DNA of 64,000 nt, taken from NCBI RefSeq assembly GCF_000328705.1, contig NC_019673.1, positions 5,828,001-5,892,000 on the forward strand, in the 5' to 3' direction. The notes beneath the pieces were generated by a model. That model had not been told where the DNA came from and did not search any database. It worked only from the letters and a program-made list of their open reading frames with translations. Positions 57,218 to 64,000 of this stretch are shown piece after piece (within the stretch, counting starts at the first letter, position 1; each line of letters opens with the position of its first letter). A program made the translations under genes and the position numbers. Source of the stretch: Saccharothrix espanaensis DSM 44229. GTDB taxonomy: Bacteria; Actinomycetota; Actinomycetes; Mycobacteriales; Pseudonocardiaceae.

Positions 57218-58336
57218 TCAGCCGGCGACGAGCCGGCGCGGGCGGTGTCCGGTGGCGGCGAGCAGCACGTCCAGCACGTAGTCGATCTCGGGGCCGGTCA
57301 GGTCGGGGCGGACCGGCAGGCAGAGCGTGCCCCGCGCCTGCGCCTCGGCGTTCGGGAACGACCCGGTCAGCCCCAGGTCGGCGAAGGCCGGTTGGCGGTG
57401 CACCGGGACCGGGTACCGCACGACCACCTCGACGCCGCGCGCGGTCATCTCCTCGAACACCTCGTCCCGCCGGTCGACCGCGACCTGGTAGAGGTGGAAG
57501 ACGTGCCGCTGCCCGGCGGGCGGCGTGGCGGCCACCCCGGTGCCGGCGAGGGCCCGCGCGTAGTGGCCGGCGACCTCGGCGCGCCGCGCGTTCCACCCGT
57601 CGAGCCGGTCGAGCTTGTCGTCGAGCACCAGGGCCTGGATGACGTCCAGCTTGCTGTTGCACCCCCGGACGACGTGGTCGTTCTGGGCGCGCTGGCCCAG
57701 GCCGCGCAACACCTTGACCCGGCGTGCGATCTCCGGGTCGTCGGTGGTGATCGCTCCGCCGTCACCGGCCGCGGCGAGGTTCTTGCTCGGGTGGAAGCTG
57801 AAGCAGCCCACCCGGCCGAAGCCGCCCACCCGCCGGCCCGCCCACCTCGCGCCGACGGCCTGGGCGCAGTCCTCGACCACCGCCAGGCCGTGGCGGTCCG
57901 CGATGGCGCCGAGGCGGTCCATGTCCAGCGCTTGGCCGAACAGGTGGACGGCCAGCACCGCGCGGGTGCGCGGGGTGACGGCGGCGTCGACCTGGTCCAG
58001 GTCCATCAGGTGGTCGCCGGGCGTGCAGTCGACCAGCACGGGCCGGGCGCCGACCGCGGTGATGGCGAGCACCGAGGCGTGGAAGGTGTTGGCGACGGTG
58101 ATCACCTCGTCGCCCGGTCCGACGTCCAGCGCCCGCAGCGCGAGCACGAGGGCGTCGGTGCCGGAGTTGAGGCCGACGGCGTGGGCCACGCCGGTGTGCG
58201 CCGCGAAGCGCTCCTCGAAGCGCTCGACGGCGGGACCGAGGATGTAGTCGCCGGCGGCCAGGGCGTCGCGGATGCGCGCGGTCAGCGCGTCGAGGTCGGC
58301 GAACTGGGCGCGGTGGTGGTACTTGGTGACCTTCAT
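57218..58336 (-). CDS. DegT/DnrJ/EryC1/StrS-type PLP aminotransferase
   Basis: Sugar/cyclitol aminotransferase of 372 residues. Fold type I features: GLNSGTDALVLALRALDVGP, AVVEDCAQAVGARW, and the PLP lysine in CFSFHPSKNLAAAGDGGAI. It would transfer an amino group, usually from Glu or Gln, to a keto-cyclitol or keto-sugar made by the neighbouring dehydrogenases, giving an aminocyclitol. The ATG at 58336 overlaps the upstream dehydrogenase stop (ATGA). This gene is the main evidence that the product is nitrogen-containing. Confidence 0.9.
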   Translation of the reverse strand: MKVTKYHHRAQFADLDALTARIRDALAAGDYILGPAVERFEERFAAHTGVAHAVGLNSGTDALVLALRALDVGPGDEVITVANTFHASVLAITAVGARPVLVDCTPGDHLMDLDQVDAAVTPRTRAVLAVHLFGQALDMDRLGAIADRHGLAVVEDCAQAVGARWAGRRVGGFGRVGCFSFHPSKNLAAAGDGGAITTDDPEIARRVKVLRGLGQRAQNDHVVRGCNSKLDVIQALVLDDKLDRLDGWNARRAEVAGHYARALAGTGVAATPPAGQRHVFHLYQVAVDRRDEVFEEMTARGVEVVVRYPVPVHRQPAFADLGLTGSFPNAEAQARGTLCLPVRPDLTGPEIDYVLDVLLAATGHRPRRLVAG

Positions 58337-59379
58337 GGCGTGGCTCCACGGTGTGGGAGGACGACGACGGGCTTGCCGACGAACCCGTTCTCGGCGTGGT
58401 CCGGCAGGGCGGACGCGGCTTCGGCGAGCGACATGCGACGGGTGGTGAGCCGCTCGACGGCGGCGCCGGCCGTCCAGCCGGGTCCGGTGGCGGCGAGCAG
58501 GCCCAGCGCCCGGTCGAAGTCCGCGCGCAGCGCGCCGTGCGTGCCGGCCAGCACGAGCGGGACGCCCGCCACCGAGGACCGCTCGACGCGTTCCCGGCGG
58601 CGCAGGTCGTCGAGGTCGACGCCGGCCAGTTCCACTCCGGGGCGGGTGCCCGCGAACAGCAGCAGCACGCCGCCGGGGCGCACCATGGCGAGCGCCGCGT
58701 CGAGGGCTTCGGGCGAGGCGGACGCAGTGGCCAGCACCACCCGGTCGAACCGGCGGCCCGCCGCCGGTGCCAGCACGTCCTCGGGCAGGACGTGGTGCGC
58801 CCGCAGGAAGTCCAGCCGCGCGGCACCGCGGTTGACCAGGCTGACCGGCACGCCGTCCGCGTGCAGCACCGCCGCGATCAGCGTGCCCGCCATGCCCGCG
58901 CCGACGACCGCCACGGCCGAACGCCGGTCCCCTCCGGCGTCCTCCAGTCGCCGCACGCAGTGGCAGGCGCACGCGAGCGGTTCGGCGAACACGGCGCGGT
59001 CCTCGGGCACGGTGTCGGGCACCGGCACGAGGGCGCCGCGCACGGCCTCCGGGGCACCCTCCAGCTCCACTAGTTCGCCGTAGCCGGACGTGCGGGCGTG
59101 CAGCGGCGGGTGCGGGTCGAACACGACCCGCTGTCCCGCCACCAGCCCCAGACCGTCGGTGCCGCCGACCACCTCGGCCACGATCTCGTGGCCGAAGTCG
59201 CGCCGCAGGTGCCGGTCGGACCGCAGCTCGCGCAGGTCCGACCGGCACACGCCGACCCGGCGCGGCGCGATGACGGCCTTGGCCGACGTCCCGGACGGCT
59301 CGGCGACGCGCGCCTCGCCGAGCACCACGCGCCCGTCGTCGTGGTCCAGCCTCCGGTAGGGCGTCCCGGTGGGGATCAC
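58333..59379 (-). CDS. Zinc-type medium-chain dehydrogenase (cyclitol/sugar dehydrogenase)
   Basis: Medium-chain dehydrogenase of 348 residues. The catalytic-zinc region reads VGVCRSDLRELR, with GHEIVAEVVGG next and a Rossmann motif VAVVGAGMAGTLIAAV. The cysteine quartet of the structural zinc is not apparent. It probably oxidises a cyclitol hydroxyl to the ketone for the aminotransferase, or reduces a ketone. Its GTG start overlaps the upstream stop (GTGA). It is clearly related in fold to the next dehydrogenase but not a close copy. Confidence 0.85.
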   Translation of the reverse strand: MIPTGTPYRRLDHDDGRVVLGEARVAEPSGTSAKAVIAPRRVGVCRSDLRELRSDRHLRRDFGHEIVAEVVGGTDGLGLVAGQRVVFDPHPPLHARTSGYGELVELEGAPEAVRGALVPVPDTVPEDRAVFAEPLACACHCVRRLEDAGGDRRSAVAVVGAGMAGTLIAAVLHADGVPVSLVNRGAARLDFLRAHHVLPEDVLAPAAGRRFDRVVLATASASPEALDAALAMVRPGGVLLLFAGTRPGVELAGVDLDDLRRRERVERSSVAGVPLVLAGTHGALRADFDRALGLLAATGPGWTAGAAVERLTTRRMSLAEAASALPDHAENGFVGKPVVVLPHRGATP

Positions 59380-60509
59380 GCGGTGCCTCCCAACTCGCCG
59401 ACGGTCGTGAACAGGTCGGGCGCGCGGTGGGCGCGGCCCGTCATCGTGGGGTCGACCAGCACCTTGATCCGCTCGGCGGGACCGGCGGACGGAGCTCGCC
59501 GCGCGGCCAGCGCGGGCAGCTCGTCGGCGGCGGCCTCCAGGGACACCACGTGCGTGACCACCGGTCCGAACGACTCGGGGTGGTCGAGCAGCAGCCGCTG
59601 CGCCCGCTCCAGGTGCCGCCGTGCGGTGCCGCGGTGGCCGGTGAACCCGGCCGCGCCCCGGCGCACCACGACGCCGGGCCGCGGCAGGCCGCACGCGTTC
59701 GCGCGGCGGACCTCGCCGAGGTCCACCCCCGGCGCCGCCGGGTGGCGGTCGCCCGGACCGAAGCCGCCGACGAGGTCCACCACCCCGTCGGGCCCGAGCG
59801 CGGCCACCGCCTCGGTCAGCGCGGCGGGCGCGGCTTCGCGGGGCAGGCACAGGAAAGCGGCGTCCACCGGCACCCCGGGCGGCCCGGTGTGCAGGGAGGT
59901 CGTGCCGAACATCCCGCGCCCGGCGAGGAACCGCAGCCGTTCTTCGCGCGGGTGCAGCAGGAAGGTCCGGACGCCGCGCAGCTCCCCGACGACGGCGGCG
60001 AGCACGGCGGTGCTGCCGCCGCCCCAGACGGCCACCCTCGCGGGTTCGCGCTCGAACAGCTCCCAGCCGTAGAGCACGGTGGCCAGCGGTTCCACCAGCG
60101 GTGCCAGGTCCGCGACCAGGCCGGGCCCGGCGGCCACCAGCTCCGGGCCGTGCTCGTCGACCACCAGCCGCTGCTGGAACACGCCGTCGTAGCTGTGGCC
60201 GAGCACCCGGTCCTGGTCGGTGGCGTCCACCGGGTTCAGCACGGCGTGCCACGGCACGCCGGTGACCGGGTCCGCCAGCTCCACCAGGGCCTCGTGCCCC
60301 AGGACGGTGGCCGCGTCGGGCCGCACCCGGCGCTGGATCTGCAGGTCGGTGCCGCACACCCCGGCGCGCAGCACCCGTGCCGCGCGTTGACCGGCGCGGA
60401 CCGCGGGAGCCGGCCTGCTCTCCACGACGCTGCCCGTACCGCGGCGCACCAGCGCGAGGTTCACCCCGGTCGCCACGGTCGCGCCGGTCGTCTCGGCCGT
60501 GCCGGTCAC
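59376..60509 (-). CDS. Second medium-chain dehydrogenase
   Basis: Medium-chain dehydrogenase of 377 residues with the catalytic segment RAGVCGTDLQIQRRV, GHEALVELAD and a cofactor-binding AVWGGGSTAVLAAVVG. The residues between the two zinc-ligand motifs match glucose-dehydrogenase-like members (PLVEPLATVLYGWEL). Its start overlaps the cyclase stop by GTGA. Two dehydrogenases alongside one aminotransferase suggests two separate redox steps, for instance at different ring positions. Confidence 0.82.
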   Translation of the reverse strand: MTGTAETTGATVATGVNLALVRRGTGSVVESRPAPAVRAGQRAARVLRAGVCGTDLQIQRRVRPDAATVLGHEALVELADPVTGVPWHAVLNPVDATDQDRVLGHSYDGVFQQRLVVDEHGPELVAAGPGLVADLAPLVEPLATVLYGWELFEREPARVAVWGGGSTAVLAAVVGELRGVRTFLLHPREERLRFLAGRGMFGTTSLHTGPPGVPVDAAFLCLPREAAPAALTEAVAALGPDGVVDLVGGFGPGDRHPAAPGVDLGEVRRANACGLPRPGVVVRRGAAGFTGHRGTARRHLERAQRLLLDHPESFGPVVTHVVSLEAAADELPALAARRAPSAGPAERIKVLVDPTMTGRAHRAPDLFTTVGELGGTA

Positions 60510-61633
60510 GCGACCTCCCGCAGCCGGTCCAGCGCCACCCAGGAGCGGTGGGCGCGGTGGATCTCCTCGGGGGTCACGTCCTCCACGAACACCCCGTGGC
60601 CGAGCCCCTGCGGCAGCGGGAGGTGCTGGTGCCCGTCGCGGTGCCGGGTGGCGTCCTCCAGGCACCGGACCAACTGGTCCGGGGTGACGCCCGACGTGGT
60701 CACCGGCAGGCCGATGAGGCGGAGCAGCCGGACCACGCGCCGGACCTCGTCCTCGGACAGCAGACCGCGCCCCTGGGCGATCAGGCAGCACAGCACCATG
60801 TCGACGGCGACCGCCTCGCCGTGCAGCAGCGGGTGGTCGGCGTTCAGCTCGAAGCCGGGGCTGAACGTGTGGCCGAAGTCGACCAGCCGCCTGAGCTCCT
60901 GCTCCCACAGGTTGGGCGCCAGCTCCGCCAGCATGCCGCCGACCGCGCGTTCGATGATCTCCCCGCCCACGCCGCCGTGCTTGACCAGCTCCACCACGTC
61001 CGCGGCGCGGTCGGCCAGCAGGTCGAACAGGACCCGGTCGCGGACCAGGGCGATCTTGACGATCTCGGCGAGGCCGTTGGCGACGTGCCGCGTCGGCAGC
61101 GTGCGCAGGAAGCTCTGGTCGAGCAGCGTGGTGGCGGCCGGGAAGTAGGTGCCGAGCCGGTTCTTGTGCGAGTGGTGGTTGATCGCGGTCTTCACGCCGA
61201 CCGCGGCGTCGACCAGGCCGATCAGCGTGGTGGGCACCCGGATGAACGGGATGCCGCGCCGGTAGAGGCTCGCGGCGAGCCCGACCACGTCGGTCAGCAC
61301 GCCGCCGCCGATGGCGATGATCGGGTCGCTGCGCCGGTTCAGGCCGGCCGCGTCCGCCGCGTCGACCACGGCGTACACCGACTCGACCGTCTTGTTGGGT
61401 TCGTCGGTGGGCAGGGCGACGTAGCGCGCGTCGACCCGCTGGTGGCGGAAGTAGGCGCGGACGTCCGGGCCGTAGAGCTGCCAGACCTGCCGGTCCACCA
61501 CCACCAGGCGGCGCGCGCCCGGGTGCAGCGCGGCGGCTCGGGCCAGGTCCCGGTTGCCGGGGTCCAGCACCCGATCGGTCTGCCGGACGTCGTAGCTGAC
61601 CTCCTGGGTCGCGTTAACGGTCCAGGACTTCAC
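60506..61633 (-). CDS. Sedoheptulose-7-phosphate cyclase (2-epi-5-epi-valiolone synthase-like)
   Basis: Cyclase of 375 residues in the 3-dehydroquinate-synthase fold. NAD-binding GGGVLTDVVGLAASLYRRG and VPTTLIGLVDAAVG are followed by KTAINHHSHKNRLGTY, the C7-cyclase signature rather than that of DHQ or 2-deoxy-scyllo-inosose synthase. Zinc ligands are E190 (NGLAEIVKIAL), H255 (VDFGHTFSP) and H271 (LLHGEAVAVDM). The Asp in VDFGHTFSP and RHRDGHQHLPLP look like 2-epi-5-epi-valiolone synthases. Assignment to that product, rather than 2-epi-valiolone, is inference. It would make the C7 ring from sedoheptulose 7-phosphate. GTG at 61633 follows AAGGGGG. Confidence 0.85.
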   Translation of the reverse strand: MKSWTVNATQEVSYDVRQTDRVLDPGNRDLARAAALHPGARRLVVVDRQVWQLYGPDVRAYFRHQRVDARYVALPTDEPNKTVESVYAVVDAADAAGLNRRSDPIIAIGGGVLTDVVGLAASLYRRGIPFIRVPTTLIGLVDAAVGVKTAINHHSHKNRLGTYFPAATTLLDQSFLRTLPTRHVANGLAEIVKIALVRDRVLFDLLADRAADVVELVKHGGVGGEIIERAVGGMLAELAPNLWEQELRRLVDFGHTFSPGFELNADHPLLHGEAVAVDMVLCCLIAQGRGLLSEDEVRRVVRLLRLIGLPVTTSGVTPDQLVRCLEDATRHRDGHQHLPLPQGLGHGVFVEDVTPEEIHRAHRSWVALDRLREVA

Positions 61634-62687
61634 GTCGTTCCCCCTTGGTCAGGTGCACGTCGATGAGGTCGAGCGGGGATCGGGCCCTGATGCCCGCTCC
61701 CCGCAGTGCGGCGAGCCCGTCGTCGCTCGCGCGGGTGATCCGCCGGGCGAAGTAGGCCGGATCGTCGATCCCGTACAGGCCGAGCGCGGCGAGGTTGCGC
61801 AGGAGGCTGTCCCGGTAGTGGTCGCCGAGCCCGTCGACCACGCCGCCGCTGAGCACGGTGCGCTCCACCCCCGGGTCGAGGACCGCTTGGTGCAGCAGCA
61901 CTTCCGCCAACGGCCGGGTGAAGTCGTCCAGCAGCGACCGGGCCCGGGGATCACCTCCGCGCACGGCGGCGGTGAACGCCCCCACGACGTCGTCGGGGCT
62001 CCGGTCCCGCAACGGGCGCGCCTCGGGCAGTTCTCGCAGCAGCGCTTCGATGCCGCGGCCGGAGGAGAACGCGGCCAGGTGGTCGGGTGCCCCGCACTCG
62101 CAGTGCGCCCGCACTTCCCGGCCGAGCGCCGTGAACCGCGCGGGCAGGTGGCCGATCTCGCCCTGCACGCCGTGGACCGGGTCGAGCGGGATGTGGCCGG
62201 TGCGCAGGTCGATGGTGCGGCAGGCGATCCCGCTGCTGACCGTGACGGCGGTCGCCCTGCGCCCCGGCAGCGAGTGCGCCAGCAGCTCGACGGCGAGGGC
62301 GGACACGTCGTTGAGCACGGTCCACCGCACGTCGGGCAGCGCCTCGCGGAGCGCGGCGGCGAGGTTGAACGGTGCCGTCCCGCCACCCCAGAGCGGTGCG
62401 CTGCCCAGCACCTCGCCGGTGTGGCCGTTCAGCGCGGCACCGAGCGACACGCCGACCGCGTCGAACCCGTGCCGGCGCCGCTGCTCGCGGGTCCGCTCGA
62501 CGACGAAGTCCACCAGGTCGGCCTGCAACCCGGGGACGGGTTTGGCGGTGTTGCGGTGGTTGACGGCCGGGACCCGGCACAGCAGGCGCACCGCGCACGC
62601 GTCGGTGAGCAGCCCGACCCGCCACCAGCTCCCTCCGAGGTCGAAGGCCAGGACGGGGTGTCGCGGTCCTAAAGCGACAGTGCTCAC
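61614..62687 (-). CDS. ROK-family sugar or cyclitol kinase
   Basis: ROK-type kinase of 357 residues. Phosphate-binding AFDLGGSWWRVGLL, VGVSLGAALNGHTG, catalytic-region LNDVSALAVELLA and the ROK region GEIGHLPARF are visible. The zinc motif normally CxCGxxGCxE reads CECGAPDHLA, with the last Cys replaced by His. Glucokinase-like ROK proteins (for example those called ValC and AcbM, from memory) phosphorylate C7-cyclitols, so a cyclitol kinase is likely. GTGA overlap with the lactonase gene; it overlaps the cyclase by 20 bp. Confidence 0.82.
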   Translation of the reverse strand: MSTVALGPRHPVLAFDLGGSWWRVGLLTDACAVRLLCRVPAVNHRNTAKPVPGLQADLVDFVVERTREQRRRHGFDAVGVSLGAALNGHTGEVLGSAPLWGGGTAPFNLAAALREALPDVRWTVLNDVSALAVELLAHSLPGRRATAVTVSSGIACRTIDLRTGHIPLDPVHGVQGEIGHLPARFTALGREVRAHCECGAPDHLAAFSSGRGIEALLRELPEARPLRDRSPDDVVGAFTAAVRGGDPRARSLLDDFTRPLAEVLLHQAVLDPGVERTVLSGGVVDGLGDHYRDSLLRNLAALGLYGIDDPAYFARRITRASDDGLAALRGAGIRARSPLDLIDVHLTKGERREVLDR

Positions 62688-63400
62688 CCCGCCCGCTCCT
62701 CGCCGGCCGCCGCCTGGTCCGCGAACAGCTCACCGTCGACGCCCAGCACGCGTGCGGCGGGATCGGTGTCGGGGACCTCTCCCCCGCGCAGCCGCGCCAC
62801 CGCGCGCGCCTTGGCCGCGCCCGCGGCGAGCACCACCCTGGTGGGCACCGAAGCGAGCAGGTGCACGGCCATGCTGACTCGGACGGTGCCCTGGTAGGGC
62901 TGCGTGACGACGACCGGTGCGGGATCGTCGACCGCCGGGTCCCCCGCGAACAGCGACGCGGTGTGGCCGTCCTCGCCCAACCCGAGCAGGGCGATGTCGG
63001 GCACGCCGCCAGGGGTCAGGCCGGCGAGCAGCGCGGCGTAGCGGTCGACCGCGCCGAGCAGGTCGTGCGCGGCGGTGGGCATGGGGTGCCACCGGGACGG
63101 TGACACGCCCGCGGGTGTGATCAGGTTGTCCTCGATGACGGCCGCCGAGGTCGCCGGTCGGTCGTCGGTGACGCGTTCGTCGGTCTGGACGACGTGCACG
63201 GCGTCCCAGTCCACGCCGGCCCCGGCGAGCAGGCGGTAGGCCCGCGCGGGCGTGCTGCCGCCGGACAGGGCCAGCAGGCAGGTTCCGCGTTCGCGCAGGA
63301 CGTCGGAGACCCGACGGGTGATCAGGTCGGCGACGGCGGTGGCCATCGCCTCCCCGTCGTGAAAAGTTCTGCAGCGCAACGTACTTGTCGACTGGCGCAC
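62684..63400 (-). CDS. pgl: 6-phosphogluconolactonase
   Basis: Enzyme of 238 residues that hydrolyses 6-phosphogluconolactone in the oxidative pentose phosphate pathway. Family motifs: LLALSGGSTPARAYRLL, HVVQTDERVTDD and ALLGLGEDGHTASLF. The GTG at 63400 follows GGAGG by five bases and fits the family N-terminus (CRTFHDGEAMATAVADL). It is first in the operon. Together with the epimerase it suggests boosting of sedoheptulose 7-phosphate for the cyclase. Confidence 0.88.
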   Translation of the reverse strand: MRQSTSTLRCRTFHDGEAMATAVADLITRRVSDVLRERGTCLLALSGGSTPARAYRLLAGAGVDWDAVHVVQTDERVTDDRPATSAAVIEDNLITPAGVSPSRWHPMPTAAHDLLGAVDRYAALLAGLTPGGVPDIALLGLGEDGHTASLFAGDPAVDDPAPVVVTQPYQGTVRVSMAVHLLASVPTRVVLAAGAAKARAVARLRGGEVPDTDPAARVLGVDGELFADQAAAGEERAG

Positions 63401-63406
63401 AGTATC

Positions 63407-63419
63407 CTCCACAGTGGAG
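63407..63419. promoter_or_regulatory. Small dyad at the operon leader
   Basis: CTCCAC-A-GTGGAG, a perfect 6-1-6 dyad that includes the ribosome binding site of pgl on the minus strand. Pairing could limit translation initiation, or it could be a protein site. It is related to GTCCACAGTGGAC seen elsewhere in this window. Confidence 0.35.
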
Positions 63420-63632
63420 CGTGGGATCAGGTCGTGGCGGTGTGTCGAAAGCGGTCGGGCGGGAGGGGCGACGGCCGCACCGCCGTCGCGCACGTGCTTG
63501 TGTCAGCTGACCGGGCTCGTGCCGTTCCTCGTCGAAGGCTTCCCGGTCCGGCGGGTCGTGCCCGCCGTGCTCGCCCCCATGCCCAGACCTCCGTGAGGCG
63601 TTGTCCGCCTGTCGGCGGCGGGTCGTCGCAGG

Positions 63633-63655
63633 TTTTGTACTCCCCTAGTGCAAAA
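63633..63655. promoter_or_regulatory. Probable operator of the ROK-family regulator
   Basis: Near-perfect inverted repeat: TTTTGTACT (63633-63641) and AGTGCAAAA (63647-63655), 8 of 9 pairs, around a 5-bp centre. It lies nine bases before the regulator start in an AT-rich pocket. It could mediate autoregulation and, across the spacer, control of the divergent cyclitol operon. Confidence 0.6.
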
Positions 63656-63663
63656 TAAGGGAC

Positions 63664-64000
63664 ATGTGCCGATGGCCGCAATTCGAGGTCGCGGGTCTTC
63701 CGCTGACAGCGCGCGTGCTGAACCTCGTCCACGAGCGCGGACGGGTCGCCCGCGCGGAGGTCACGAGCACGCTCGGAGCGGCCCGCGGCGCGACCGGCGA
63801 CGCCATCGCTGAGCTGGTCGGACTCGGTCTGGTGCGGGTCTGCGAACCGGTCCGGGCGGGCACCCGCGGCCGCCCCTCGCCCACCCTCGCGGCCGAGCCC
63901 GGCGGGCCGGTCGCCATCGCGGCGCAAGTTACCCCCATTGGACTAGACCTTGCCGTGGTCGGCCTGCACGCGGAGATCGTCGCCAGGCACCGGCTCGCCC
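63664..64000 (+). CDS. ROK-family transcriptional repressor (cut by window edge)
   Basis: The first 112 residues are present. A winged helix-turn-helix (LPLTARVLNLVHERGRVARA, then IAELVGLGLVRV) is followed by the start of the ROK sugar-kinase-like sensor domain (GGPVAIAAQVTPIGLDLAVV). It diverges from the cyclitol operon and has a dyad directly upstream of the ATG at 63664. It probably represses the operon until a sugar or cyclitol ligand binds. The C-terminus lies outside the window. Confidence 0.85.
   Translation, partial: MCRWPQFEVAGLPLTARVLNLVHERGRVARAEVTSTLGAARGATGDAIAELVGLGLVRVCEPVRAGTRGRPSPTLAAEPGGPVAIAAQVTPIGLDLAVVGLHAEIVARHRLA

Noticed and set aside
60506..61633. Reading as 2-deoxy-scyllo-inosose synthase of an aminoglycoside cluster
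   Set aside because: The segment KTAINHHSHKNRLGTY and surrounding residues match C7 (sedoheptulose 7-phosphate) cyclases better, and the two-aminotransferase pattern of 2-deoxystreptamine loci is absent.

Overview
The window is high-GC DNA with GTG/ATG starts, dense operons with 4-nt ATGA/GTGA overlaps, a SARP-type regulator, type VII secretion (ESX) substrates and an FxSxx-COOH peptide system. This points to a filamentous actinomycete, most likely of the Pseudonocardiaceae (Saccharothrix/Actinosynnema/Lentzea type). The family-level guess is inference. No rRNA, tRNA, CRISPR array, phage or insertion sequence was seen.

Layout. (1) 1-5.7 kb: a sugar-type ABC substrate-binding lipoprotein cut by the left edge, two small unknown genes, and a divergent SARP/AAA/LuxR regulator. 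(2) 6.5-17.9 kb: one leftward nine-gene operon with a double Lrp/AsnC regulator, a complete oligopeptide-type ABC importer (binding protein, two permeases, fused ATPase), a gamma-glutamyltransferase-like enzyme with an altered nucleophile site, an M28-type peptidase, an SDR and a ketopantoate-reductase-like enzyme. It reads as an uptake and breakdown pathway for a peptide-like compound. (3) 18-28.7 kb: an accessory stretch with gene fragments (carboxylesterase, MmyB-like regulator, DUF3558 lipoprotein, DUF4279), an ECF sigma factor with its partner, a phosphotransferase, arylamine N-acetyltransferase divergent from a TetR regulator with a clear operator, an AraC regulator, two alpha/beta hydrolases and a RidA protein.

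(4) 28.9-43.2 kb: the most unusual block. A 54-residue peptide ending in FQSSL (the FxSxx-COOH signature) precedes a 1232-residue MinD-like/TIR-like/NB-ARC/TPR protein of FxsT type. Divergent from it is a stand-alone HExxH peptide-hydroxylase-type enzyme. No radical SAM maturase lies nearby. Next come an unknown protein overlapping fxsT, two P-loop ATPases, a small unknown gene and a 1307-residue NACHT-membrane-KAP double NTPase. Together they look like a RiPP-linked, NTP-dependent conflict or signalling system with an unusual composition.

(5) 43.4-53.2 kb: a toxin-rich region. It has a secreted ricin-type lectin, a YbaB-like gene, an EspC-like gene, a WXG-type toxin with a C-terminal nuclease-like domain, a small presumptive immunity gene, an aminoglycoside-phosphotransferase homologue, a DUF4157 protein carrying a cytidine-deaminase-like toxin domain, and two membrane-anchored proteins of unknown function.

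(6) 53.3-64 kb: an MFS exporter and an Eis-like acetyltransferase, followed by an eight-gene leftward operon for a C7-cyclitol (probably an aminocyclitol). It encodes 6-phosphogluconolactonase, a ROK-family sugar/cyclitol kinase, a sedoheptulose-7-phosphate cyclase, two medium-chain dehydrogenases, a DegT-type aminotransferase, ribulose-phosphate 3-epimerase and a HAD phosphatase. A divergent ROK-family repressor, cut by the right edge, has a dyad operator just upstream. The pentose-phosphate enzymes plausibly boost the cyclase's sedoheptulose 7-phosphate supply.
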